Origin: UBA1124 sp963933095
GTDB lineage: Bacteria > Pseudomonadota > Gammaproteobacteria > Pseudomonadales > Cellvibrionaceae
Reading direction: 5' to 3'
DNA: 5,465 nt
NCBI GenBank assembly: GCA_963933095.1
Contig: CAWVSV010000115.1
Location: 1-5,465 of the forward strand
The position numbers and the translations under genes were made by a program. How positions within the stretch are numbered: the stretch's first letter is position 1; each line of letters begins with the position of its first letter. Positions 1 through 5,266 of this stretch are shown piece after piece. The notes below the pieces were generated by a model, which saw nothing but the letters and a program-made list of their open reading frames with translations, did not search any database and was not told the DNA's origin.

Positions 1-503
1 TGCATCGCGATACTCTCGGTTTTGCCGAGGCGTTGCGCTCGGCGCTGCGAGAAGACCCAGATATTATTCTGGTGGGCGAGATGCGAGATTTGGAAACTAT
101 CCGTCTGGCACTGACCGCGGCTGAAACTGGCCACCTAGTATTCGGTACCCTGCACACGACCAGTGCCGCCAAGACTATTGACCGGATTGTCGATGTTTTT
201 CCCGCCACTGAAAAGTCGATGGTGCGCTCGATGCTGTCGGAATCACTGCAGGCGGTAATTTCACAAACGCTGTTAAAGAAAAATGGCGGTGGTCGCTGTG
301 CCGCCCACGAGATTATGCGCGGTACCCCCGCGATTCGGAACCTGATTCGTGAAGACAAGGTGGCGCAGATGTACTCGTCTATTCAGACCGGCGCCTCTGT
401 GGGTATGCAAACTATGGATCAGTGTCTTACCGATATGGTAGAGCGCCGTATCATTTCACGCGATGCGGCGAGAGAGAAAGCCAAGATTCCCGACAATTTT
501 TAA
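1..503 (+). CDS. pilT: Type IV pilus retraction ATPase PilT, C-terminal half (5' partial)
   Basis: PilT is the cytoplasmic hexameric ATPase that depolymerises the type IV pilus from its base and powers twitching. The reading frame is open from the window edge (first full codon at base 3) to TAA at 501-503, giving 166 residues of a protein usually near 344. The visible part begins with HRDTLGFAEALRSALREDPD, after the Walker A and Asp boxes. Next come the Walker B segment DIILVGEMRD with its catalytic Glu and the His box TGHLVFGTLHTTSA. The PilT signature AIRNLIRE, known to be needed for retraction, follows, and the protein ends in AREKAKIPDNF. The near-invariant sequence makes this PilT rather than PilU or PilB. 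The N-terminal PAS-like domain and Walker A lie outside the window. pilU follows on the same strand after 335 bp, an unusually long gap filled partly by a tandem repeat. Confidence 0.97.
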   Translation, partial: HRDTLGFAEALRSALREDPDIILVGEMRDLETIRLALTAAETGHLVFGTLHTTSAAKTIDRIVDVFPATEKSMVRSMLSESLQAVISQTLLKKNGGGRCAAHEIMRGTPAIRNLIREDKVAQMYSSIQTGASVGMQTMDQCLTDMVERRIISRDAAREKAKIPDNF

Positions 504-512
504 GCGCTGTTT

Positions 513-658
513 ATGTTCAGGATGAACGGTATGCCGCGGGCGCATGGATGCGCAGGAGCGGAGATGTTCAGGATGAACGGTATGCCGCGGGCGCATGGAT
601 GCGCAGGAGCGGAGATGTTCAGGATGAACGGTATGCCGCGGGCGCATGGATGCGCAGG
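513..658 (+). repeat. 51-bp tandem repeat, 2.9 identical copies, with GGA-loop hairpins
   Basis: Copies lie at 513-563, 564-614 and 615-658, the last truncated at 44 of 51 bases; no mismatch is seen between them. Each copy holds two small inverted repeats. GTTCA-GGA-TGAAC is at 515-527, 566-578 and 617-629. GCGCAT-GG-ATGCGC is at 540-553, 591-604 and 642-655. Copies 1 and 2 then carry AGGAGCGGAG, so the + strand has ten GGA triplets in 146 bases. In RNA the second hairpin presents CAUGGAUG, which fits the CsrA/RsmA core CANGGANG in a hexaloop. The first resembles the hcnA leader hairpin UUCACGGAUGAA with one base missing. The array starts 9 bp after the pilT stop. The perfect identity points to recent expansion by slippage or recombination. 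It could instead be a tandem expansion of a dispersed palindromic element without an RNA role. Strand is given for the GGA-bearing sense. Confidence 0.95.
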
Positions 659-671
659 TGCATATGTACCT
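656..671. repeat. Short palindrome at the end of the tandem array
   Basis: AGGTGCATATGTACCT is a 16-base inverted repeat with one mismatched pair (G against T) around a central CATATG. It overlaps the last three bases of the truncated third repeat copy. No T-tract follows, so it is not an intrinsic terminator. It may be a protein-binding site or the scar of the array boundary; nothing in the sequence decides between these. Confidence 0.4.
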
Positions 672-762
672 AATAGCAATGGGCAGTGACTGCTCGCCGT
701 ATCTACTGTATCTCCTGCATCTATGGTGATCGTATTTTACGGTTATATGGAGCCAGAGATTA

Positions 763-780
763 ACCGGTTATTATACCGGT
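763..780. promoter_or_regulatory. Paired ACCGGT palindromes around TATTAT upstream of pilU
   Basis: ACCGGTTATTATACCGGT consists of two copies of the self-palindromic hexamer ACCGGT with a 6-bp spacer, lying 58 bp before the pilU start codon. The spacer TATTAT matches the sigma-70 -10 hexamer at five of six positions, so the site could be an operator over a pilU promoter. I see no good -35 at 16-18 bp upstream, which weakens the promoter reading. The call is an inference from symmetry and position. Confidence 0.35.
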
Positions 781-838
781 ACAGCGCTATTTCTGACGCC
801 ACAGTAAAATTGAACAGTATTAAGTTGAGATAAAGACT

Positions 839-1981
839 ATGGATTTTGATCGTCTGTTGCAGGTTATGGTAGAAAAAGGCGCCTCAGACCTTTTCATTAC
901 GGCGGGTATTCCGCCGTCAATGAAGGTGAACGGCCAGGTGTTGCCGATTACCACTACGCCATTGTCGCCGGAAAAGGTACGCGAGATAGTGCTGAGCGTG
1001 ATGAATGAGAAGCAGCGGCGCGAGTACTTGGAAACCAAAGAGCTTAACTTTGCTATTAGTGCGCGTGGCATTGGCCGTTTCCGGACCAGTGCCTTTTACC
1101 AGCGCAATCTGGCCGGTATGGTGCTGCGTCGTATCGAGACCATTATTCCCTCCATCGATGATCTCGGCCTGCCCGATATCGTTAAGGACTTGGCCATGAC
1201 CAAGCGCGGCTTGATTATTTTTGTTGGCGCCACAGGTACTGGTAAGTCGACTTCTCTGGCGGCGATGGTTGGGCATCGCAATAAAAATTCTAAGGGTCAC
1301 ATTATATCGATCGAAGACCCTATCGAATTTATTCACCAGCATCAGGGTTGTATTATTACCCAGCGTGAAGTGGGTATTGACACCGAATCCTTTGAAACAG
1401 CACTGAAAAACACCCTTCGCCAAGCCCCTGACGTAATCTTGATCGGTGAAGTGCGTTCACGCGAGACCATGGATCACGCCATTGCTTTCGCCGAAACCGG
1501 TCACCTGTGCCTTTGCACATTGCACGCCAACAACGCCAACCAGGCACTGGACCGGATTATTCACTTTTTTCCAGCCGATCGACACTCACAATTGTGGATG
1601 GATTTGTCGCTGAACCTGAAAGCTATTATTGCCCAGCAACTAATACCAACGCCTGATGGCAAAAGCCGTCGTGCCTGTTTGGAGGTGTTGTTGAACACCC
1701 CGTTGGCGTCGGACTTAATCCGTAAAGGCAACGTGCATGAGCTAAAAGACCTGATGAAAAAGTCGGTCGAGCTGGGTATGCAGACCTTCGATCAGGCCCT
1801 TTATGATTTGTATGATCGCGGTGAAATCACCTACGAAGATACGCTTTTGCATGCCGATTCATACAACGATTTGCGCCTGCTGATTAAACTGGGTTCGGAG
1901 GTTGATGCCGACTATCTGACAACTGCGGCCGATGGTTTGAGTATCGAGGATGAAGAGGACAATAGAGGTAAAATGTTTTAA
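839..1981 (+). CDS. pilU: Type IV pilus retraction ATPase accessory protein PilU
   Basis: PilU is a PilT paralogue in the GspE/PilB secretion-ATPase superfamily; it is cytoplasmic and works with PilT to drive forceful pilus retraction. The 380-residue length fits PilU. The N-terminus (MDFDRLLQVMVEKGASDLFI, then PPSMKVNG) is typical of the family and fixes the ATG at 839. Only a weak GAGA ribosome site lies 8 bp upstream. Visible motifs are Walker A GATGTGKS at residues 130-137, Asp box IISIEDPIEF at 155-164 (E159, D160), Walker B DVILIGEVR at 198-206 (E204), and His box TGHLCLCTLHANNA at 220-233 (H222, H229). The PilT AIRNLIRE signature is replaced by LASDLIRKG, which separates PilU from PilT. 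The C-terminus past ~345 is an acidic tail (SIEDEEDN). pilT lies upstream on the same strand, but the 335-bp gap leaves room for a separate promoter. The gene looks intact. Confidence 0.97.
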   Translation: MDFDRLLQVMVEKGASDLFITAGIPPSMKVNGQVLPITTTPLSPEKVREIVLSVMNEKQRREYLETKELNFAISARGIGRFRTSAFYQRNLAGMVLRRIETIIPSIDDLGLPDIVKDLAMTKRGLIIFVGATGTGKSTSLAAMVGHRNKNSKGHIISIEDPIEFIHQHQGCIITQREVGIDTESFETALKNTLRQAPDVILIGEVRSRETMDHAIAFAETGHLCLCTLHANNANQALDRIIHFFPADRHSQLWMDLSLNLKAIIAQQLIPTPDGKSRRACLEVLLNTPLASDLIRKGNVHELKDLMKKSVELGMQTFDQALYDLYDRGEITYEDTLLHADSYNDLRLLIKLGSEVDADYLTTAADGLSIEDEEDNRGKMF

Positions 1982-2035
1982 GCTCGCAGAGCAATTAGCT
2001 CTCGCACGTCCTCGGCACATGCTCCAGCGTGGCTC

Positions 2036-2068
2036 TGAAGCGCCTAAAGCTCGCGCTCTACCTTTTTT
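2036..2068 (+). terminator. Possible intrinsic terminator of pilU
   Basis: About 55 bp after the pilU stop, AGCGC (2039-2043) pairs with GCGCT (2053-2057) across a 9-base loop. A mismatch, a G-T pair and a T-A pair extend the stem to 2036/2060. A run of six T follows at 2063-2068, two bases past the stem. The five-pair core is short and the loop long, so efficiency is doubtful. The same T-run overlaps the left arm of the larger inverted repeat at 2066-2203. Confidence 0.4.
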
Positions 2069-2203
2069 GTCTGCAGTCATGTCTTACACGACATGTCCTG
2101 CAAGGGGCTAGGGAATGCAAATTGCACCGCCACAATGCCATGACTTATTAGCACAGCCAAAGTAGTCTCTTTAGACTACGTAGGCAATTCCCCTGCAGAC
2201 AAA
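2066..2203. other. 138-bp folded element bounded by an 11-bp inverted repeat
   Basis: TTTGTCTGCAG at 2066-2076 is the exact reverse complement of CTGCAGACAAA at 2193-2203. Just inside, GGGAAT (2111-2116) can pair with ATTCCC (2187-2192), continuing the outer stem after a side hairpin. That hairpin is CATGTC-TTACAC-GACATG (2078-2095), which can extend as TGCAG/CTGCA (2072-2076 with 2098-2102) in competition with the outer stem. A second strong hairpin is GTAGTCT-CTTT-AGACTAC (2162-2179), and a TGCAA-A-TTGCA palindrome sits at 2116-2126. The element lies in the convergent pilU/gshA gap and has no coding frame I can support. It could be a structured RNA, a small non-autonomous inverted-repeat element (MITE-like), or a bidirectional stop signal. 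No target-site duplication is visible. Confidence 0.6.
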
Positions 2204-2306
2204 CAGCAAAAAATTTCATCGATGTAAGCGAATAGTTATCAAGCAGTTATTATTCCCCCGTAAATACTTAACATCAATGTTTATAGCAAGACTGTCGGTC
2301 GAAAAC

Positions 2307-3920
2307 TTAACCTCGGCCGCAGTTTTGGTACTGCTGGTAGTAGTCGCTTAAATAGGTTTCAAAATCGACACTATCGGCTTTTTCTATGGCTGTTTGATCG
2401 CCCATTGATTGTGCTGCCATTGCCGCGTATTGGTTTTCCGTGCAGGGCTTGAGGCTGTTGCCGTTAAAGCTGGCGCGATGCTTTTGTGCTTGCTCAAGGC
2501 TCAAGCCTAAGAAGGTTTTGTTGCCATCACGCATGGCTTGCAGCAGTTGCGCCGATGGCGTGAGTTCGGGGTTGTCGAGTTTAGCGCGCTGTACATCGAG
2601 TGATTGCTGATGTTGTTCCGAATTAAGCTCTGAGTCAAAAGCGCGATCAAGCAGTTTGGCGCTGCCTTCGATACCATTGATCAGTTCAGCGGCCAATGCT
2701 TTCATATCGCGCTCGCCGGCTGCTGTTTGCAGCTTTAAACCCGGCTCGCGACCGCGATAGACAATACGATGCTGATTTTCACTGATGCATAGGTTCTCGG
2801 CGCTGTCAGAATCGGGGCTGTCGGCCAGTAGGCAGTAAACTAAAAAGCTGTCGACAAAACGCATTTGCTCTGCGGTAATTCCCATTGGTTCGAATGGGTT
2901 TAGGTCAATGCAGCGAATTTCAATGTATTCGACACCTCCGCGCTGCAGTGCCCCCAGTGCTGTCTCGCCTGGTTTGGCAGTCCGTTTGGGGCGAATAGCG
3001 CTGTAAAACTCATTTTCGATTTGCAGTAAATTACTGTTGAGTTGGCGATAACTCTCGTCCTGCTCGCTCGCATCGGGCTCTCCTTTCACGCCAATCTCAT
3101 GATAGTCAGTGTGGCTGCGAGTAATCGCACCACAGAGTGTTTGCAAGTAATTATCGAGCTTATTGTAGCCGACCGTTAGCTCTTTTTGAGCAGAGCTTTG
3201 GTAACCCAAATCGCCCATGCGCAGCGAGGTGGCGTAGGGCTTATACAAGGTGTTTTCGTTATCGTCAAAAGTTTCTAGCTGGTGTTCGCGGCCTTTAACA
3301 AAGCTTCGACATACGGCGGGAGCGGCGCCAAATAGGTAAATTAGCAGCCAATAGTAGCGGCGGAAATTTCGAATAACAGCAAAGTATCGCTCGGTCTTAA
3401 AGTCTTGCAGTGATAGCGTACTCTGCTCAGCTTCATGCAGCGCTTGCCAGAGACCATCGGGCAACGAGAAGTTGTAGTGAATACCGGCAATAGTCTGCAT
3501 TGAACGGCCATAGCGGTTGCCGAGACCGAGTCGATAAACGCTTTTCATACGGCCGACATTGGAAAAGCCGTAGCGCGCCACAGGAACATCAGCATCGCGC
3601 GTTAGCTCGCAGGGCATACTGCTGGTCCATAGCGTTTCGCTGCCAATGTGGCTATAAGTGTAGCGATGAATATCATCGAGCTGTTGCAACAAGGTGTTAA
3701 TACAGCTGTGTGGCTCAGTAATAAATTCCAGCAGTGCTTCAGAGTAATCGGTAGTGATGCGCGGGTGGCACAAAGCCGCGCCGAGCGCTTGCGGATGGGG
3801 TGTCTGCGCCAGCGCACCAGCGCGGTCTACGCGTAAACTCTCTTTTTCCAAACCGCGCAAAATGCCGCGCAATAGTTTTGGCTGACTTTTAAGGATGTCG
3901 TAATTGTTGTGCTGAATCAC
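2307..3920 (-). CDS. gshA: Glutamate-cysteine ligase (gamma-glutamylcysteine synthetase)
   Basis: GshA is a cytoplasmic enzyme that joins L-glutamate to L-cysteine using ATP, the first and usually rate-limiting step of glutathione synthesis. The 537 residues are slightly longer than E. coli GshA (518). It aligns by eye along its whole length with that class, not with the plant/alphaproteobacterial class. Landmarks are RGLEKESLRV (22-31), ITTDYSEALLEFITEP (55-70) with the metal/substrate acids, NRYG (135-138), and GIHYNFSLP (146-154). LQIENEFYSAIRPKR (299-313) and EYIEIRCIDLNPFEP (331-345, with E334 and R336) follow. The start is GTG at 3920, supported by GAGGG six bases upstream and by the N-terminus MIQHNNYDILKSQPKLLRGI fitting the family. 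That GTG overlaps the stop of the upstream small gene in GTGA, so the two are probably translationally coupled. gshB is not in the window. No convincing terminator lies just past its stop. Confidence 0.97.
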   Translation of the reverse strand: MIQHNNYDILKSQPKLLRGILRGLEKESLRVDRAGALAQTPHPQALGAALCHPRITTDYSEALLEFITEPHSCINTLLQQLDDIHRYTYSHIGSETLWTSSMPCELTRDADVPVARYGFSNVGRMKSVYRLGLGNRYGRSMQTIAGIHYNFSLPDGLWQALHEAEQSTLSLQDFKTERYFAVIRNFRRYYWLLIYLFGAAPAVCRSFVKGREHQLETFDDNENTLYKPYATSLRMGDLGYQSSAQKELTVGYNKLDNYLQTLCGAITRSHTDYHEIGVKGEPDASEQDESYRQLNSNLLQIENEFYSAIRPKRTAKPGETALGALQRGGVEYIEIRCIDLNPFEPMGITAEQMRFVDSFLVYCLLADSPDSDSAENLCISENQHRIVYRGREPGLKLQTAAGERDMKALAAELINGIEGSAKLLDRAFDSELNSEQHQQSLDVQRAKLDNPELTPSAQLLQAMRDGNKTFLGLSLEQAQKHRASFNGNSLKPCTENQYAAMAAQSMGDQTAIEKADSVDFETYLSDYYQQYQNCGRG

Positions 3921-4198
3921 AGTTTGCCCTCGCTTTCTTCCATTTTCAGAGCTGCTTCGCAGATGGCCTCGGGCAGGTTATCTGCGTCGATAATTGGCTG
4001 CTTCTTGGTGTTAAGTTCGCACACCATCATAGTGATGCGCAGGTTGTAGTCTTTGGAACCCGCTTCAAACTGCTGGTTCAGGGCTTCGTCTTTGTGAGCG
4101 CTGCGATACACAGTGGCCGGGGTGCGTCCATCAAGCCAGTCGCCACTTTTGCCGAGCAATTGCTTGCGCTGATTTTGCAGTAAAAAAACTGTGCTCAC
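3917..4198 (-). CDS. Conserved-looking small protein encoded directly upstream of gshA, function unknown
   Basis: A 93-residue protein that I do not recognise as a named family. It has no signal peptide, membrane segment or cysteine-pair motif; one cysteine is at residue 60 and one at 80. The N-terminus VFLLQNQRKQLLGKSGDWLDG and the stretch TVYRSAHKDEALNQQFEAGSKDYNLRI look like a compact alpha/beta cytoplasmic domain. The C-terminus EAALKMEESEGKL is probably helical. The start is GTG at 4198, supported by AAGGTGG 6 bases upstream. The stop TGA overlaps the gshA start (GTGA), which is the best evidence that the gene is real and made together with GshA. A role in thiol metabolism or in regulating GshA is a guess from position. 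The rare initiation codon used by both genes may keep expression modest. Confidence 0.85.
   Translation of the reverse strand: MSTVFLLQNQRKQLLGKSGDWLDGRTPATVYRSAHKDEALNQQFEAGSKDYNLRITMMVCELNTKKQPIIDADNLPEAICEAALKMEESEGKL
3927..3931 (-). promoter_or_regulatory. Ribosome binding site of gshA, inside the upstream gene
   Basis: On the minus strand GAGGG stands six bases before the GTG start of gshA, within the last codons of the 93-residue gene. It supports the GTG start over any downstream codon. Together with the 4-base overlap it suggests that ribosomes finishing the small gene re-initiate on gshA. Confidence 0.65.
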
Positions 4199-4204
4199 AA
4201 TGGG

Positions 4205-4211
4205 CCACCTT
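4205..4211 (-). promoter_or_regulatory. Ribosome binding site of the small gene upstream of gshA
   Basis: AAGGTGG on the minus strand, six bases before GTG at 4198, matches the anti-Shine-Dalgarno sequence at six of seven positions and decides that start codon. No ATG in this frame lies nearby. Confidence 0.65.
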
Positions 4212-4216
4212 GGGTA

Positions 4217-4245
4217 AATATAATCTGTCCCATATCTGGGGGCAA
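4217..4245 (-). promoter_or_regulatory. Candidate sigma-70 promoter of the small gene-gshA unit
   Basis: On the minus strand TTGCCC (4245-4240) and TATATT (4222-4217) are separated by exactly 17 bases. They match the -35 and -10 consensus at four and five of six positions. The predicted start would fall near 4210, inside the ribosome site at 4205-4211. The leader would be very short, so either the true start is a few bases away or another promoter upstream is used. Confidence 0.35.
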
Positions 4246-4420
4246 AAAATTAAAATTCTAGGTTTGAGTGTTTAGCTAGATAGCATCAATTTTTGTGTAT
4301 GATACTTGGCGGCAACTATATATACCTACAATTCTAAGCTTAGCGGTCCAGCCCGATAGCATAATTATCTGTGCGGCAACTATTTACGTTTACAATTCTA
4401 GCTCTAGGTCGAGCATCAAT
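4241..4420 (+). repeat. Three degenerate direct repeats (GGCAA...ATTCTA...AGCAT)
   Basis: Three diverged copies share an ordered set of words. GGCAA occurs at 4241, 4311 and 4375; ATTCTA at 4255, 4331 and 4395; AGCAT at 4282, 4358 and 4412. Copies two and three match at 23 of 28 positions between 4309-4336 and 4373-4400. Copies one and two share GATAGCAT, and copies one and three share AGCATCAAT. Spacing is 76 then about 64 bp. The first copy overlaps the candidate promoter of the small gene-gshA unit. They may be old tandem duplications or binding sites; no recombination-site consensus is evident. Confidence 0.5.
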
Positions 4421-4611
4421 GGCAGATCTATACCATCGTTGTCATTGAACAGGTTTGCATTGGATAAATGCTTCCATGAGATAGTCGCGCTGCTGCGTCG
4501 GCCTTTACCCTAAAGTTGTAGCAATCCAGTTTTCTAGCTCACTCGATGGTTAGATTGATGCGCTACATAAAAAAGTATGGGCCTTTTCATTTTCGGCAAT
4601 GTTTATGTCGC

Positions 4612-4626
4612 TGCAACGTACGTGCA
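4612..4626. promoter_or_regulatory. Near-perfect palindrome upstream of the SYLF gene
   Basis: TGCAACGTACGTGCA reads as TGCA-CGTACG-TGCA with a single extra A on the left side. It lies 57 bp before the SYLF start codon, where an operator would be expected. No regulator family can be named from this sequence. Confidence 0.3.
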
Positions 4627-4683
4627 ATATTTGGAACTTAGTCTATTCTATTGAATAAGCTCAATTGAAACAGGACTTTCGCT

Positions 4684-5256
4684 ATGTTGTTCTCCCGTAT
4701 AAGCCTTCTTATGGTAACTTTTACCCTGCTGTTTTCCGCGGCCGTGTCAGCCGATGAGAACTATGCTAGCGTCATCAAGCGTTTTCAGGCATCGCCGGTA
4801 GCGCAGCCATTCTTTAATGATTCCTATGGCTATGCGATCTTTCCTACAGTGGGTAAGGGCGGCGTCGGCATTGGCGGCGCTTATGGCTCCGGTCAGGTGT
4901 ATCGCCAGGGCAAAGTGGTGGGTAACACTAAGCTGTTTAAGGTGTCTTGGGGGTTGCAGTTGGGTGGTCAGGCGTTCAGTCAGGTGATATTTCTTAAGGA
5001 TAAGCGCGCCTTTGACGAATTTACTCAGGGCAGCTTTGAATTTGATGCCACCGCCAGTGCTGTGGCTATTACCGCTGGCGCTCAGGCTCAAGCGGGTACT
5101 AAAGGCACCACGGCAGGCGCATCGACCAGCCCTAATAGTGGTAAGCAGCTGGGAGCTAGCTACGTTAATGGCTATGCGGTATTTACCAATGTACTGGGCG
5201 GTTTGATGTATGAGGCGGCTATTGCTGGGCAGAAATTTAGCTATAAGCCGCTCTAG
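4684..5256 (+). CDS. Exported SYLF/Ysc84-domain lipid-binding protein
   Basis: This 190-residue protein belongs to the SYLF (Ysc84, formerly DUF500) family. Eukaryotic members bind phosphoinositides and actin; bacterial ones are mostly exported proteins of unknown role. Residues 1-23 form a signal peptide: basic start (MLFSR), hydrophobic core (ISLLMVTFTLLF), and VSA before a predicted cut at D24. The mature part opens with a helix (ENYASVIKRFQASP). The hallmark GYAIFPTVGKGGVGIGGAYG (49-68) follows, then LQLGGQAFSQVIFL (91-104). A low-complexity Ala/Gly/Thr/Ser loop spans 127-152, and GLMYEAAIAGQKFSYKPL ends the protein. No lipobox cysteine is present, so a periplasmic or outer-membrane-associated location is likely. 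The ATG at 4684 has AGGA 8 bases upstream. It stands alone on this strand and converges with tex 10 bp away. Function in this organism is not deducible. Confidence 0.9.
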   Translation: MLFSRISLLMVTFTLLFSAAVSADENYASVIKRFQASPVAQPFFNDSYGYAIFPTVGKGGVGIGGAYGSGQVYRQGKVVGNTKLFKVSWGLQLGGQAFSQVIFLKDKRAFDEFTQGSFEFDATASAVAITAGAQAQAGTKGTTAGASTSPNSGKQLGASYVNGYAVFTNVLGGLMYEAAIAGQKFSYKPL

Positions 5257-5266
5257 GGCTGATAAT

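Larger units (their letters stand above)
4199..4683. other. Divergent intergenic region, no convincing gene
   Basis: This 485-bp gap separates the leftward small gene-gshA unit from the rightward SYLF gene. Besides the repeats at 4241-4420, the candidate promoter at 4217-4245 and the palindrome at 4612-4626, I see only a weak GCATT-GGATA-AATGC hairpin at 4457-4471. A 72-codon frame at 4295-4513 lacks a ribosome site, runs across the degenerate repeats and has no recognisable composition, so it is not called. The stretch is more AT-rich than the flanking genes, as usual for a double promoter region. Confidence 0.6.

Noticed and set aside
456..647. 63-codon minus-strand frame over the same repeats
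   Set aside because: It runs antisense into pilT, has no ribosome site at a preferred start, and its length depends only on the repeat lacking stops.
513..658. CRISPR-like array
   Set aside because: The units are head-to-tail with no unique spacers, the period is a single 51-bp block, and no cas gene is present.
422..673. 83-codon + strand frame through the repeats with a 17-residue repeat (DVQDERYAAGAWMRRSG)
   Set aside because: It begins inside pilT in another frame with no ribosome site. The repeat happens to be open in all + frames and on the minus strand too, so openness is not evidence of coding.
917..1423. 168-codon minus-strand frame inside pilU
   Set aside because: It is fully antisense to a clear PilU coding region with all ATPase motifs; this is a shadow of its codon pattern. 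The same applies to the other antisense and offset frames inside pilU, gshA and the SYLF gene.
1859..2080. 73-codon minus-strand frame at the end of pilU
   Set aside because: It straddles the pilU 3' end and the candidate terminator, with no recognisable composition or ribosome site.
2162..2179. Intrinsic terminator for gshA (minus strand)
   Set aside because: The 7-bp hairpin is good, but in the gshA direction only three T residues follow before GG, and it lies about 130 bp past the stop.
2066..2203. Calling the folded element a confirmed MITE
   Set aside because: The inverted repeat ends are clear, but no direct target duplication flanks them and no related transposase is in view.
4241..4420. 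Integron attC or phage attachment sites
   Set aside because: The repeats lack the RYYYAAC/GTTRRRY ends of attC, and there is no integrase gene or cassette-like arrangement.
4295..4513. 72-codon + strand frame in the divergent gap
   Set aside because: It has no Shine-Dalgarno site, crosses the degenerate repeats and shows no domain, signal or family resemblance.
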